DNA of 64,000 nt. It comes from Tenrec ecaudatus (lineage: Eukaryota; Chordata; Mammalia; Afrosoricida; Tenrecidae). The position numbers were made by a program, and so were the translations under genes. The notes under the pieces are model-generated. The model searched no databases, was not told the DNA's origin, and saw nothing but the letters and a program-made list of their open reading frames with translations. Shown piece by piece: positions 25,780 to 38,349 of this stretch (position 1 is its first letter; every line of letters starts with the position of its first letter). Where the stretch lies: positions 123,057,731 through 123,121,730 of the forward strand of contig NC_134535.1 of the NCBI RefSeq assembly GCF_050624435.1. Direction: 5' to 3'.

Positions 25780-28390
25780 CTTGAAAGTCAGTGAAAATAC
25801 AATGGAATCCACAAAGATCAATATCATGGATATCAGTGAACTAAAAAGAATTGCTCCTGGTAATTTAGAAATTGATAATTATATCATTTGTCATATCAAG
25901 AATGACAAATTCAAGATGAAGTGCATTCCATTCATCTCAAAAAGAACATTATAAAGTCTATCTTGAAGTATAATGCAGTCTTGTTAAAGGATAATATCAA
26001 TAAACTTGCAATGAATTCTAGTTTTAATAAAACTACTATTCAAATTTACATACCAAATATTAAAGCTAATGATAGAGAAATGAAAGAATTCTACTAAGTT
26101 TTTCAGTCAGAAAGAAACCAAACATGAAATCAAGATGCATTGCTAATTATTGGTGATTGGATGTGAAATTTGGATACAAAGAAGAAGAAAGAGTAGTAGG
26201 AAAATAGGATCTTAGTGATAGAGAGCTAGGTGGATACTGAATGATAGAATTTTTCAAGACCATGACTTCTTCATTGAATATACCCCTTTTTAATAGCACA
26301 AACAGTGACAATATACACAGAATTCACCAGTTGTAATAATCAGGAACAACATTAACTGTACCTATGGGAAGAGATGTTGGAGATACTCCATATCATATAT
26401 AAAAACAAAGTCAGGGGCCAGCTGTGGAATGGATTATCAATTGCTCATATGCAAGTTCAGGTTGAAGTTTTAAAAATTAAAACAAGTCCATCAGAATCAA
26501 AATATAGCCTCAAATATATCCTATCTGAATTTTGAGACTACCCCCAGAACAGATTTGATTCATTGAAATCTGTTGACCTAATGACCCGCTGAATTGTGGG
26601 ATGGCATCAAGAACTTCATAAGGCAATAAAGAAAAAGCCACTTAAAAGACAGGAAAGAAAGGAACGACCAAAGTGGATGAGAGGAGAGACTCTGACACTT
26701 GCTCTTGAATGCAAAGCAGCTAAAACAAATGAAAGAAATTAGAAGTAAAAGAACTGACTAGAAAATTTCAAAGTGCATCTCCAGAAGACTAAGTAAAGTA
26801 TTATAATGAAATGTCCACAGAGAGAAAGCCAAAAGGGAAGAAAACATGCAGCATACCTCAAACAGAAAGAATTAAAGAAAAAATTCAAGCCTCAAATTGT
26901 ATATTGTAGGATTCCGTGGGCATGAGGAATGATATAGCACGCGGGGCAGAATATTGAATGATGAAGAACACATTTAAAGAAAATTGAAGAGATACACAGC
27001 CATTGTACCAAAAAGCCACAAGCAGGTCTTGCACTGATAATATTGAAGGAAGAAATCAAGTTGCACTGAAGTCATTAGTGTAAAACAAGGCTTCGGGAGC
27101 AGACAGAATACCATCTGAAATGTTTCCACAGGTACTTGAAGCACTCATTACTCTATGCCAAGAAATTTGGAAGGTAACTAATTGACTAAAAGAGATCCAT
27201 TGTTGTGCCCATTCCACAGTAAAGTGATACAGAGACTGCAGAAATGTTACAACAATATCATTAATATCACATGCAAATACAATTTTGCTGAAGATTATTC
27301 AAAACCCATTTTAGCAGGACATCAAGAGAGAGACTTGTCAGAGAACATGGGATGTCGTTGCTTACCAGCAGATGGGTTCTGTCTGAAAGCAGAGAATACC
27401 AGAAGACATTTATTTTTGTCTTATTGACTATGCAAATGCATTTGAGTGTGTGGAATATATATGTCCCTGGATAATGTTGAGGGAAATGGGAATTCCAGAA
27501 CACTTTATTGTGCTCATGCACTATGGGCTGAGAGCCAATTGCTTGAACAGAAAAAAGGGAACACTGTATGGTGAAAATCAGCAAAGATGTGAGTCAAGGT
27601 TGTAATTTTTGATGAATTTAATCTGTGTGCTAAGTAAATAATCTAAAAAGCTGAATTACATGAAGAAGAACATAGCCCCAGAATTGGAGGAAGGGTTGTT
27701 AACAGTATTTGATATTCACATGACACATCTTTGATTGCTGAAAATGAGGAGGACTTGAAGCACTTGCAACTCAATGTAAAGGAAATAAAAAGCTTTGAAA
27801 ATGAACCAATTGATAACATTATGATATGATAACATTATGATAAAAGGAGGGAAGATTGAAATTATCAAGGATTTTATTTTATTTTATTATTTGTCCCCAA
27901 GGATTTAATTTTTCTTGGGTTCTCAATCTCTGCTCATCTAAGCAGTAGTCAAGAGATCAAATTATGCAGTGAATTGGGCAAATGTGTTTCAGAAGACTAT
28001 TTTAAAGAGTTAAAGAACAAGATTGTCACTTTGAGGAATACGTGACACCTGAATCAAGCAAATGCTTTTTTCACTCTTATCATATGAAAGTTGGAAAATG
28101 AATAAGGAAGATCAAGAAAAATTGATGCATTTGACTTACGGTGTTGGCAAAGAATACTGAAAACCTAATGTACTGTCAGAGGAACAAACAAAAATAGTTT
28201 GGAAGCACAACCAGAATGCTCTTGTGATGGAGGGATGGTGAGCTATTGGCCCCTGGAAAATGAAGTCAAGTAAAGAAGAGGGCTGAAGTGAGGACTGCTT
28301 CGGATACATCATAAGGAAAGACCAAGGGATAGAATGGGCATCAAAATGTATGTATACATAGATAGAATTGATATCAGAGGACAAAGTTAG
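25780..28390 (+). mobile_element. RTE (BovB-type) LINE, long decayed copy
   Basis: This is the longest RTE copy here. Endonuclease-type text is visible at 25860-26220 and the region preceding RT at 27080-27180 (a block equivalent to ASGTDRIPSEMF with TLCQEIWK). RT continues at 27400-27760 and the thumb and tail to about 28390. Dozens of stops are present. A 16-base direct repeat, tgataacattatgata, occurs twice near 27808-27842. Confidence 0.8.
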
Positions 28391-28529
28391 ATACCAAGCA
28401 TAAATTTCACCAAGTCATTGGGTATCAGGAAGAGTGAGCTCTCTGGTAATTTAATTTTTATATATATAAATAACATCTATTTTAACTTTATTTATAATTC
28501 TGTTTATGTCATCTCAGAAAATAAGTGTG

Positions 28530-29000
28530 TGTGGTAGTTAGGGATTATGTAAGCTAGACACTCTGGGTAAGGGTGGGAGTCAAACATAATCTCAATCGCA
28601 CCACAGTCTGATGACACCTCCTTGACATCATACATTATTTGGTATACAAGAGAGAGAGAGATCTGGAAGAGTTAACTCTTCCCTGCAATGGATTCATTCA
28701 GCCAACTTGGGACCTCCATACCCACCAGCCAATGTCCCTTTTTGCCTCTACTTCCTCATCCTGGTTTGGTGCTTCAATCTCTTGTTGCATTGTTTGCTTA
28801 TCCCAGGAAACATCAGCAGATGATTACCAGCAGTGGATTTGTGCAGCGGACACAGTACAACTCTGTATCTACAGCCTCTGCCCTACTGAGTCTAATCATC
28901 TCTGTCTAATATCCTGTTGATTTCTTTGACATCCTGTTATGTCAGTTGCCATTCCCAGGAGCCATCAGCAAACTACCCTGGCTTAAACTGGACTAGATTT
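28530..29000 (+). mobile_element. Possible LTR fragment, sense
   Basis: The start tgtggtagttagggattatg resembles the 5' end of the LTR subfamily seen antisense at 8033 and 51272, and the interior has some similar blocks. I could not find the matching 3' end or a target duplication, so it may be truncated. Confidence 0.45.
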
Positions 29001-30412
29001 ACCTTACTGTACGTGATTCTGACAGCCAGTAAAACTGACTTCATCTTTAAGATACAACATTGACTTTATTGCAAATCAGGTCTATATAACAGACTTGGAT
29101 GCTCTGCTACAGTTATTGAGGATATCTAGACACGATTCTGCATGCTATAACTATAGCAGTAAGCGAATCACACATGTCTCTACTCTCATAAAAGGTAAAT
29201 TTTTATGATGAAAGAAAAGAAATGAAAAAGCTGGTAGGAAATTAAAAATTCAAACCTTAAGTTTACTATGTATGTGAATATATGAAACCTAGTGAAAATA
29301 TAGGAAGTGGCTACTTCGCAACTGTGGCAAATGGACAAAACAAATAAAAATTTTACACTAAAATGCTCTCAGAGATATTTCAGAATGATATAATGCTGCA
29401 ATTGCAATTGGAATGATATAATGCTGAAACTCTGCTCAGACTTATGATAAATTAGTCATTGACAAGACATAGAAAATATGCTGTTTCCTTATTGTCACTA
29501 CACAAAGCAGAAGAAGGCATATAATGTTCAATTTTATTTCTTAAACTTCATTGATATTTTATATATAAAAGAAAGAAAGCACTCCAATTTTTAATGTTTC
29601 TATTTTGAATTACGGTGTACTAAATATGAGTTTTCTATTTTTCTTCTCTCTATATATTTATGAGTGACAAAGGAAGTTTGAAATGTTTTGACAGAATCAA
29701 TGAACGGTCCTGGAATAATCATTTTCTTACTGTTATAGCTGGACATCCTGTCCCGCGTGGCTGTGCACGGTAAGGACTCACTGTGTATGAAAGAACCTTC
29801 CATTCAAGTACAATAGGATCTTGTCCCCAGATGGGAATTTTTTGCCCAATGGTCTCTAACCGATTCATGGGTAAATTTAGAACTCGGAGATTTAAAACCG
29901 GAAACATAAAGGAAAACGTTCCTTTCAGAAAGCGAAAGAAGCCAAACAAAAACTTGGATTGAGGCCAGGACTGCCTAGGGTGCTAGACAGTTTACAGGGC
30001 ATACAAGGGTTCGTGGCAAAAACTGTTTACAGTTTTCATTTTAAGAAGAGCACATAAAGGGGACCGAAGGGAGGCAGCTGATGTGCATTCCCTGCTTCAA
30101 GTGGTTAGTAAATGGGAGGTCAGGGAGCCAATCAGAGATTGTTTTTCTCTAGGTTGCCCCCTTGCTTCAGCTAATCCCAGGGCAGGAGCACCAGTTGGTG
30201 CAACAGCTGCCGTTGCTACAAAACTAGATGGGAGGACCAAGGTGATACCATCTGGCTCAAGTGCAATATGCTGGACTGAACATCGGATGTCACGTTGCCG
30301 CTGAGAGCGGTTCCTATTGTTTTCAGTAGAGTCCCTCCCAGAAAAATTCCCCCCAGTGTAAGGTCACCAAACGTAAGTGCTGATTTCTTGCAGTTTTCCA
30401 TCTACTGTGACT
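29000..30412. promoter_or_regulatory. 5' flank of the CLEC2-like gene, with a candidate IRF site
   Basis: This is the likely promoter region and 5' UTR of the lectin gene. The only motif I would single out is GAAAGCGAAAG at 29928-29938, which fits the GAAANNGAAA core of interferon-regulatory-factor sites, about 480 bases before the start codon. No TATA box can be assigned confidently and the transcription start is unknown. Confidence 0.35.
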
Positions 30413-32972
30413 ATGGAAAATCCTTCTCGATCTCGAGGGTCAGAGATGCAGACAGAAAACGTTATCAGAAGGAATGGGGCAGAAGCTGAGCAAACAGGTA
30501 TGGGAGACGCGCAGAGGCTGACTTGCTAGCAGTAACTGAGATCGCACCGATAAGTTACCATTGACTTGGTGACAGTGAGTTTTGGGGGAGGAAGGGGGAG
30601 ATCGGTATCTTTCATAAAGTGGTCCAAAGGTAAAAGTGAAATTCTTTAATAAAACAAAAATGTCGACGTAGTGATGAGCCCATCCCTCTCCATCCAATTT
30701 GCCTAAAAGAAGCAAGTACATAGCTATGTCCTTACATTGTTGCATTCTTTTTCTTCTTGGAAAACACAAACTTTCATTAAAAGCCCATAGGAGGAAAATG
30801 TTGGTTGTCTGTTCTGAAAGCAAGATAGAAAAATGAATATTATCGTTCTCAGAAATGTCACAAAGAAGTGGAGTCTAAACACTTCGGAGGCTGTTGCTGG
30901 GGTGGGGGGCGGGCGGTGTGAGGTCCCTTTATCTTAACATAAAGCATTAATTATTGGATTTCAAAGAGGAGAAGATATACAGAGCAAAGAGATGAAAATG
31001 ATTGAATTGATTTGCCTGTTCTTTTCTAGAAGATAAACAATGACCTATTTCCCGTAGGCATAGTAACAAAGAAAAAGATCATCGTTTCAAGTGTGATTTG
31101 TGGAAGCTTGATTATTTTTCTTTGGGGGCTTCTAGGATTTCCGAAAAAATGTAAGTGTACCATTTATATTCCTTCCCAAACACATTAATTGGATGACTAT
31201 CGGACCAGTCTGACATCAGTGACAAACCTTGCCTTGTCCGTACATTGAACAATTGGACCAAGAAAAAATTTCCCAATCAGAACATCTTTGGTTCTTCCAA
31301 TTTAACAGCATGCTTTACCTTCTAGAATCGTCATTCTTTCGATAAGTAACTCTTGAGTCCGAGCCATAGTGCTAGGTGATGATGATACAAAAATAAAACA
31401 TTAGGTTTTCTGACCTGAAAAGAATTTCTCTTTTCCTGAAGAAACAAACTTGAAAGCGAACAGTGTAATGCAATAATATAATTTCTAAAGGGAAGGAAAT
31501 TTAACTTGGAGCCAAATAAGAGATTTTAAATTGCTTCTGGTCATCAAGTTAAGACTTTCTGAAAGAAGAAATATATATTAGTACTGAACGTAAGGCCAAA
31601 TCCACATCATAAAGAGCCTCAGATGGGCAAAATAATCATATCAGATTAGTTAAAATTGGAGCTTAATACTAGTGAGAAGTTGCAGGGCTGACAACTGTGC
31701 TCTGTTTCTCTAGTGCATCACCATTCTCACTCCCACAGACGAGTATTTTACACCTTCTTTATCGTCAAACTGTCGACACCTCTTCCTTCTTGCTTATTCT
31801 CAAGTCTGTATTCTTGTTCCATCTTTAGTTCAGATATCATAACACACCTACTTGCTTACCTCTGTACTCTAGCATAACTCCTGGGTCGTGTTCTGCACTT
31901 GGTCTTTTCTGCTTTATCTTAATCAATATCATTACTCTTGTCACTCTCCTTCTCCCCCATGGAGCGTCAGATTTTTTCATGATTTGCTAAAATTCCTATT
32001 AAGAATATTACCTAGTAGCGTCTCACCACCTTAAAAAAATCAGTAAATTCCATTAGTACGTTTCCTACGAACTTGCTTATTTTCTTCTTTCTACAGCAAT
32101 CTTCTTGTGGAAAAATTGCTTGCTGTTTATAATTTCCATCTGCTCATTTTCTATTGTAGGTAGGACTTTCACTTCACTTTTCCACTGTGCTTTTCTCAAC
32201 ACTGCGACTCTTGCTTTTACCAGCCCAACACGTAACCTACTATGCCACCAAGGATTCTTTAGAGTTCACTAGTAGCTTCTGTATTTCAAAATATCTTACT
32301 TCATACTTCATATCAGCAGCATTTGGCATTCTGTATTCCTTGAAACCATCCCACGGTAGTACAAATGTTTGTGCTAGACTGTTAGCTTAAAGGCTAATAA
32401 ACCCACACAGCAGACCCTTGATGAAAGATCATAAACTTTATTAACCAAGAAAATACTATGAAGCAGCTCTATTTTGTAACACATGGCATCTCCCTGAGTT
32501 GAAATCAACTTTTGTTTGTTCAGCATCTGGAAACACGTGTTCACATGCCTTCCAAAGCATCACTTGCTCTTGAATTGCTTTGCACTTGCCTTGTTGCTCT
32601 GCTAGATTTTCTTTGTTGCTTCTTTCTTTTCTCCCTGAACTCTTAATGTTGGTGTTACCAGGACTTAGTTCTTGAAGACGCCCCTTCTTTAACTTCCCTG
32701 AGCCTCAGGTAATCTCAAACAGACTTCAACCTTAAATATCACTGGCAATGTCCAAATATACATAACTCAGTCTAGGTCTCTTTCCTGATTTCCAAATTTT
32801 TAACTGTTAATTTCACTGTTTAAAAACATCTCAAACTTAACAGTGTTAAGCTGGATTCTTGACATTCTTCACTCTCATAATCTGCTTTCTCTGCCTTCCC
32901 CACAGGGAAAAAGCAAATTTAGCTTTTTAGGCTGCAAATTTTGTAGTTACTTTTTCTTTTTAAACTATTTCT

Positions 32973-33025
<53 letters not shown>

Positions 33026-36000
33026 TCTAAATGGAATCAATTAGAAAATTCTGCCTAGTGTTTAAAACTATAGCCTGAGTCAAGCCATATTCAGCCACTA
33101 TACTGACCCTGTCATCTCCGATGCATAGGAGATACTCTTACTGCCTCTGTCATCCAGTCCTTAGTATTCATCTCATCTTATCTTCCACCCTTTGACTGCC
33201 TAAGTCAGCAGTGTATGATGAACATACTCTACAAAGCATAAAATAAGTCATACATTAAATTTTAGAAGGTACATTAATAAAGTACAAAAAGAAGTTGAAA
33301 AGAGCTATAATTATAGATATATAGTTATATACATAATTATATATTTTAAATTTAATGTCATATAACCAATATATTTACATTTTGCCATATAGGCAAGATA
33401 ATTTGATACTTTAAAAATAAACACTGACATTTTTATATTCTCTTTCTCCCCTATACTGCTTGGAATTCACTGTGTGTTTCCCATTAGCAGGACATTTTGA
33501 TTTGAACTAACCCCATTACAAGGATTCAGTAGTCACATGTTGCTAGTGTCTATCATATTAGACAGTGCAGCTATAAAGTCTAATTCAAACAAGTCACTTA
33601 AATCAGAGCTAGTCAATTTGCTCAAAATTCTTCACTGTTTTTTTTTTTTTTTTCATTCAATGGCAGGAAAGCCAAAATCTTGTCCTAAAAAATCATGCTA
33701 AAAGGTTTACTCAATCTTGTTAGCCCGGTAGCTCTCTGGGGTCACCCCTTGCTACTCACCTTTGTCAGATGCCTGGACATTCTCACTGTTTTGTGAACAA
33801 GCTAGGTACATTCAGCCCAGGACCTTCTACTCCTCCTTTCCTTTGCCTGGAAGGTCAGTCCTGATTAGAGCATAGCCTCACTAGTTCCCTCCCACCTTTG
33901 ACTTCACTAGCACCTTCTGGAAGTTTCCCTAACTGCTTAAATAGCAAGTTTTCTCCTCAACAACCCAATTCTCTTACTTATAACTTGAGGAAAGGTGCAT
34001 GATTTATTAGAATGTAAGCCCCATGATACCCAAGGTGTTTTTTGGGGTTTTTGTGGTTTTGGTATGCTAAGATGTTCTTAGAACCCAAAATAATGTGTGG
34101 CACATGGTAAGGGCTTAATTGATTCTTGTTGAATGAATGAGGAGATGAGTAAGGGTATAAATGAGATTGAACTTGTGATTCAGCTTCAAACTTGACTTCT
34201 TGGATTTTTTTGCTAGCTGCATATCTTAACGGGACATTTTAAAGATAATTTTGGTGACCTGGTTTTCCATTTGGCTTTCAGAACAGGGTCCTTTATATGG
34301 ATGCACACACTTAGTTTATCCTGGTAGCACAGAGTTATGCCTTGGGAATCTAACGGAAAAGCCAGCAGTTTGAAACGACAAGCAACCATTGTAGAGGAAA
34401 AAGATGTGGCTTTCTACTCCCACATGTTTCAGCTTCAAAAACTCACAGGGTCAATTCTACCTTTCTATAGACTTGGAAATGGCTCGATGGTGGTGAGTTT
34501 GGTTTGGGGTTAACAGTAAGAACTGTGGGTAAGAGGTGTCATTTTGGTAAGCTTTATTTCTCTCAGGGTTATACCTATTGAATGTAAACTGAGGGTTACA
34601 ATGGAAAATAAAAAAGCTCACAAGTTTTCAGCATTTTTCCATCCATTATTTTGTGTTTAAGGACAAAAGGACTATTTTAATTTGTTAGGGAATACTGTTT
34701 TTGAAAGAATGTCTAATTTTTTAAGTGAGCAAGAGATACCAACTCCCTGAGGTTATTGTTAGAGGGGAATTTGTTTATTATAGTAAAACTCATCCCAGAT
34801 TTAATAACATAATAATGAACTATAGAAACAATATACATATTATTATAGTAAATCAATAAATGGTAAATGACAGGAAAGGAAATGGATAAGAAAGTACTAG
34901 AGTAAGAAATAATGAGATGAAAATCGCCAGAAGTAGGTGGTTGAGTTTCTATGGTGCTTTTTGTTTTCTGCTGTTGCTCTTTATGTTTCAATGGTGATTT
35001 CTTTCATGTTGTAGTTTTAAACTTCAATTTTTTCTAATTGATGTTTAAAGTTCGATTATGTCAGTTGAATACAGATATTCTCTGTCTGAAATATGTGGGA
35101 CCTTTCGACACTGACGGTGTCTTTCTTTTAGATTTTCTCTTTCTTTCGTCTAGATTTCGTTCTCATTTCCCCATTTCCTATCTCACTCTCTTAATTTCAT
35201 TTGGAAAAACAAAAGCCTCCAAAGAGCAGACATGTGCAAAGAATGCATCAGTATGCCCACCTGGCTGGAAGAGAATCAGGAAGACTTGCTTCTTTCCATC
35301 TGCACATGAAACAACCTGGAGCAATGGTCAGGCAGACTGCGTGGCCTATAATGGATCTCTGGCCATGCTCAACTCCAAGAATGAAATGGTGAGGCTTCTC
35401 TCTAGTACTAATGACCTTTCATTTACTGAGTCATCTCTAGCCCATAAGCATATGTCTCTCACGTAATGCATCAGTCTGCAAACAGTCAATGATCCTTTCT
35501 CTTATAGAGCCTATATCTTGAGGGAAAAGATATGCAATGGAAAGCAATCTCAGTAAATATGAAAGTTATATAGCATGCTAGAAGCTAGTTACAAGGAAAA
35601 CTTGAGTTCTTATTGGTAGTGGGAAAAAATAAAAAGAAGAAGAAGGCCTTGACAAGATGGATCAACAGAGAGGCTGAAACAATACGCTTAAGCAAAAGGA
35701 CTCTTGTGAGGATGGGCAGGACCAGGCAGTGAGTGTTGCCTTGTGTTGTACATAGAATCCGTATAAGAAGGAACCCGATGGTGCCCAGCCACCACAACAA
35801 CATGGGTACTAGTGGTGGGTAGGATACAGGTCAGGTAATGAAATATCTTTCCGATGATGACATACAAAGTTGTGAAACAGGTGAGTTAGTTAGTCAAAGG
35901 GATGCTTGGTGGTTGATCCTTCAGGAAGGCCAAAGAGATAAAACATCAGTCTTCTGTAAACGCACTCCTGTTAAACTCGGCAAAGAGCAGCCGGGCAGCC

Positions 36001-38320
36001 AGCCAATGCATCTGTAAGGAGGGAGTAAATGAGGGTTATGGCACCAGGGTCATGCCAGCCTGTGTGAAGAATTTGGTTTTACTCAAGGAAACTGGAAAGA
36101 TGCTTCAATATTATGAACAAAGATGTGACATGACCTATCGTCGTTATCCTGTCTATAACGAAAATGGCCAGTGAATGGCAAGGGACAAGTATAAAAACAG
36201 ACCGTCAGAAAACTGTTGCAGAAAGAAGTTATAAAGGACCCGTCTAAGGATACTAGCATCCTAGGTAGCAATAATGAGAATCCCAAGGGCAACGAAATGC
36301 AGAAATCTGTATTTTGTAAAAGGATTCTTTGATGCCCCATCTCGAAATTTCCTCATATTGGATTGGACTGATCAAACGCAATGCAACCATTCCCTGGACT
36401 TGGGTAAATGGTGATGCATTTGGCAATTGGTGAGCTTTGATACCTTTTATTTACCATTCATATGTTTAGGATGGTCAGATTATGGGTCTATAATCATCAT
36501 CATATTATAATCTATAAGATTTATTATAGATTCTTCCTTACAACCCCCCCCCCCAAAGACCCTCCTGAAATAGTTTGAGAGCCTTCAGAAAATGTACACT
36601 CTTTAAGAAGGCTTTGGCATCAATACCAATATATCTGTCTATAGGGGAAGCACACTGTGTTACATGGAAACCACGGGTGTTTCTTTTGATCTGAGTCTAG
36701 AAGCAAGTCTAAGCACTGTGACCCTTGCCTCTCCACTGGCTGCTTTGGCTTGTTTTTGTTTGACGGTTTCCTGAGTCCCTCACTGGCAGAGCCATCTCAG
36801 AAAGAAGAGTCCTCGAGAAGACTCTAGTCACAAGGTGACCTGATGACGAAAAGAGTAGGTAAGGAAGAAAAAGCACCCCCAGCTGAGCTTTAGTTCAAAA
36901 TCCCATGACTGCTTTCTTCTTTTTCCGGAAAGAGTCATTATACACACAAAGACCATGTTTTGAGGGGTTCAGCATTTTGTATTTCCTCGTAGAAATTTAA
37001 CCTAATATATGTTTGCAATGATTTGAAAACAACAGAACAACTGATAATTATGATGTTAATTTCAAATGTGAAACGAAACGTATTATATTAAACTTTATAA
37101 ATATTCAAAATATTTCCCCATGAAAAGATATTGTCTACTTGGTAGCTTTACATCTGTTACACGTACTTCATTAAAAAAGATGAGAGAGAAGTAAAACCTA
37201 TTAGACTGATTATTGTTGGTCAGCTCTGTGTTGGCCAAGCCATGAAAGTACACGTCCATTGTGGAAAGGGCAGGATGGAAATGTAAAGGGAGTCCTAAGT
37301 TAGGAAATATGCATCAGTGTTGCACGGGTCCCAGAAATGAAGCATTTAAAGTGTTTTAATTACTAGGCAATCCATATTTTTATGATTTGTCATTCTGTTT
37401 TTCTTCTGCTCATTTTTTAATTTTAGATTTTTATATCCCATAAGTAGAACTAAAAAATCCTGTAAAGATGTCATTTACCTAAATCTTAATGTATCCAGTA
37501 AAGAAAACCGATTTTACGCTAGTGATGATGGCAAAGGGTGGCTGAGAGTACGTTGAGTTCACCAGTGCTGCTGCTGCTGTTAATGTAGTTGCATCTACTC
37601 CAGCCTACTCATTGAAAACCCCGTGGGCACAGAGTATAATTGCCCCAGAGGACTTTCAAGTTTGTGACTTTTCAGAAGCCATTCGCCTATCTGTCAGGAC
37701 TCCTCTGAGTGACTTTGAATCATCTGGTTTTCATATTAATCTCACATTTCACCATTTCTACCGCTCCAGGGACTCCATTTCAGCATGAAGATAGATAACA
37801 TTCAGAGTATGTGCGAGGTGATCAATGAAATATCAGTTTCATTCTTCACTCTAGTTATTTCTAAAAGGTAAAATCCATTGATTTCCATACTCTTTTTCTC
37901 AAGTATAAATGAAAGTATTCGCTGCCCCATAAAACAATATATAGTATTTCATACCTTATCAACAGTATTTAAACCCAGGATCCTTTTGGATTTGCAGGCT
38001 TGGAGTTCTCTGGCATCCTTTTTACTCACCATCACAGTCCTGAGGCAAAGCTCGGAGACTGATAAAAAGAAAAAAGGAGGATTTGCATCACTTCCTCTAC
38101 TTCCCAGATTAAACATTCTGAAAGCTGGTCACCAAGATTAATACCATAGGTAAATGGCCGATGCATCTAATTAATAAAGTAATAGTTGCTCTGTTTTTTC
38201 TCCAGGTTGCATATTGAAGAAGGAGGCGATTGTGCGTTCATATTGAAGGCAGGGATAGGCAGTGCCAACTGCGATGCTGTGAATAGATATATTTGCAGCA
38301 GCAGAGGCCTCTGTCCTTAG
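30413..38320 (+). CDS. CLEC2-family type II C-type lectin-like receptor, five exons (candidate CLEC2A)
   Basis: Coding exons: 30413-30497, 31058-31150, 35216-35388, 36323-36429, 38206-38320, ending in TAG. Every junction has AG acceptor and GT donor and the phases agree (1,1,0,2), giving 190 residues, close to CLEC2D and CD69. Residues 1-34 are the cytoplasmic tail, with no tyrosine motif. A transmembrane anchor spans about 36-55 and a very short stalk follows. The CTLD runs from 73: C73-C84, C101-C183 and C162-C175 form the canonical pairs, WIGL is 130-133, and W142/W144 and NG 146-147 match the CLEC2 core. Sequons lie at N69, N105 and N137. The ATG has a good context (A at -3, G at +4). CLEC2 proteins are ligands of NKR-P1/KLRF receptors on lymphocytes; that role is inferred here. 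Divergent neighbourhood with CLEC12A suggests CLEC2A, but identity is moderate, so I give no symbol. Confidence 0.85.
31160..34300. other. Intron 2 of the CLEC2-like gene, left part, unassigned
   Basis: This is intronic sequence with few recognisable repeats. It carries a CT run at 32975-33020 and a T tract at 33638-33653. Some short frames (32187-32390 and 32843-33058 on the plus strand) are open but resemble nothing known. Confidence 0.45.
32975..33020. repeat. (CT)n microsatellite
   Basis: About 23 uninterrupted CT dinucleotides. Confidence 0.97.
34305..34510 (+). repeat. AfroSINE, sense, diverged
   Basis: Head (tcctggtagcacagagttat), middle (gccagcagtttgaaacgaca), body (tggctttctactcccacatg) and tail (tggctcgatggtggtgagtt) appear in AfroSINE order. 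It lies in intron 2 of the lectin gene. Confidence 0.8.
37427..37556 (+). pseudogene. Relic CLEC2-type terminal exon in the last intron
   Basis: After a pyrimidine-rich tract and AG at 37425-37426, a frame in the phase expected for a CLEC2 last exon is open for 42 codons to TGA. It starts with Phe as many CLEC2 last exons do after the split Trp codon, then has CKDVIYLNLNVSSKENRFYA and a KGW motif, resembling the C-A-Y-L-N...S-S...Y...W-I-C order of CLEC2 terminal exons. The cysteine pairing is lost (WIC has become WLR) and joining exon 4 to it would turn the Trp codon into TGA. I infer a dead duplicate or ancestral last exon; chance similarity is possible. Confidence 0.5.
37570..37740 (-). 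repeat. Degenerate AfroSINE, antisense
   Basis: Text such as cctactcattgaaaaccccg followed by attgccccagagg and later tctgtcaggactcctctgag loosely follows an antisense AfroSINE. Divergence is high. Confidence 0.45.
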
Positions 38321-38343
38321 AAAACGACTTCTGCTCCAGGGGA

Positions 38344-38349
38344 AATAAA
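38344..38349 (+). promoter_or_regulatory. Candidate polyadenylation signal of the CLEC2-like gene
   Basis: AATAAA lies 24 bases after the stop codon. That would give an unusually short 3' UTR, so later signals may be used instead. Confidence 0.4.

Noticed and set aside
31029-31150. Alternative acceptor at 31028 (tttctag) for exon 2 of the lectin gene
   Set aside because: Joined in phase to exon 1 it meets a TGA within five codons, whereas the acceptor at 31056-31057 keeps the frame open through the transmembrane segment.
35038-35466. A 142-residue continuous frame over the third lectin exon
   Set aside because: It includes intron sequence on both sides; the splice sites at 35215/35216 and 35388/35389 and the phases with neighbouring exons define the real exon.
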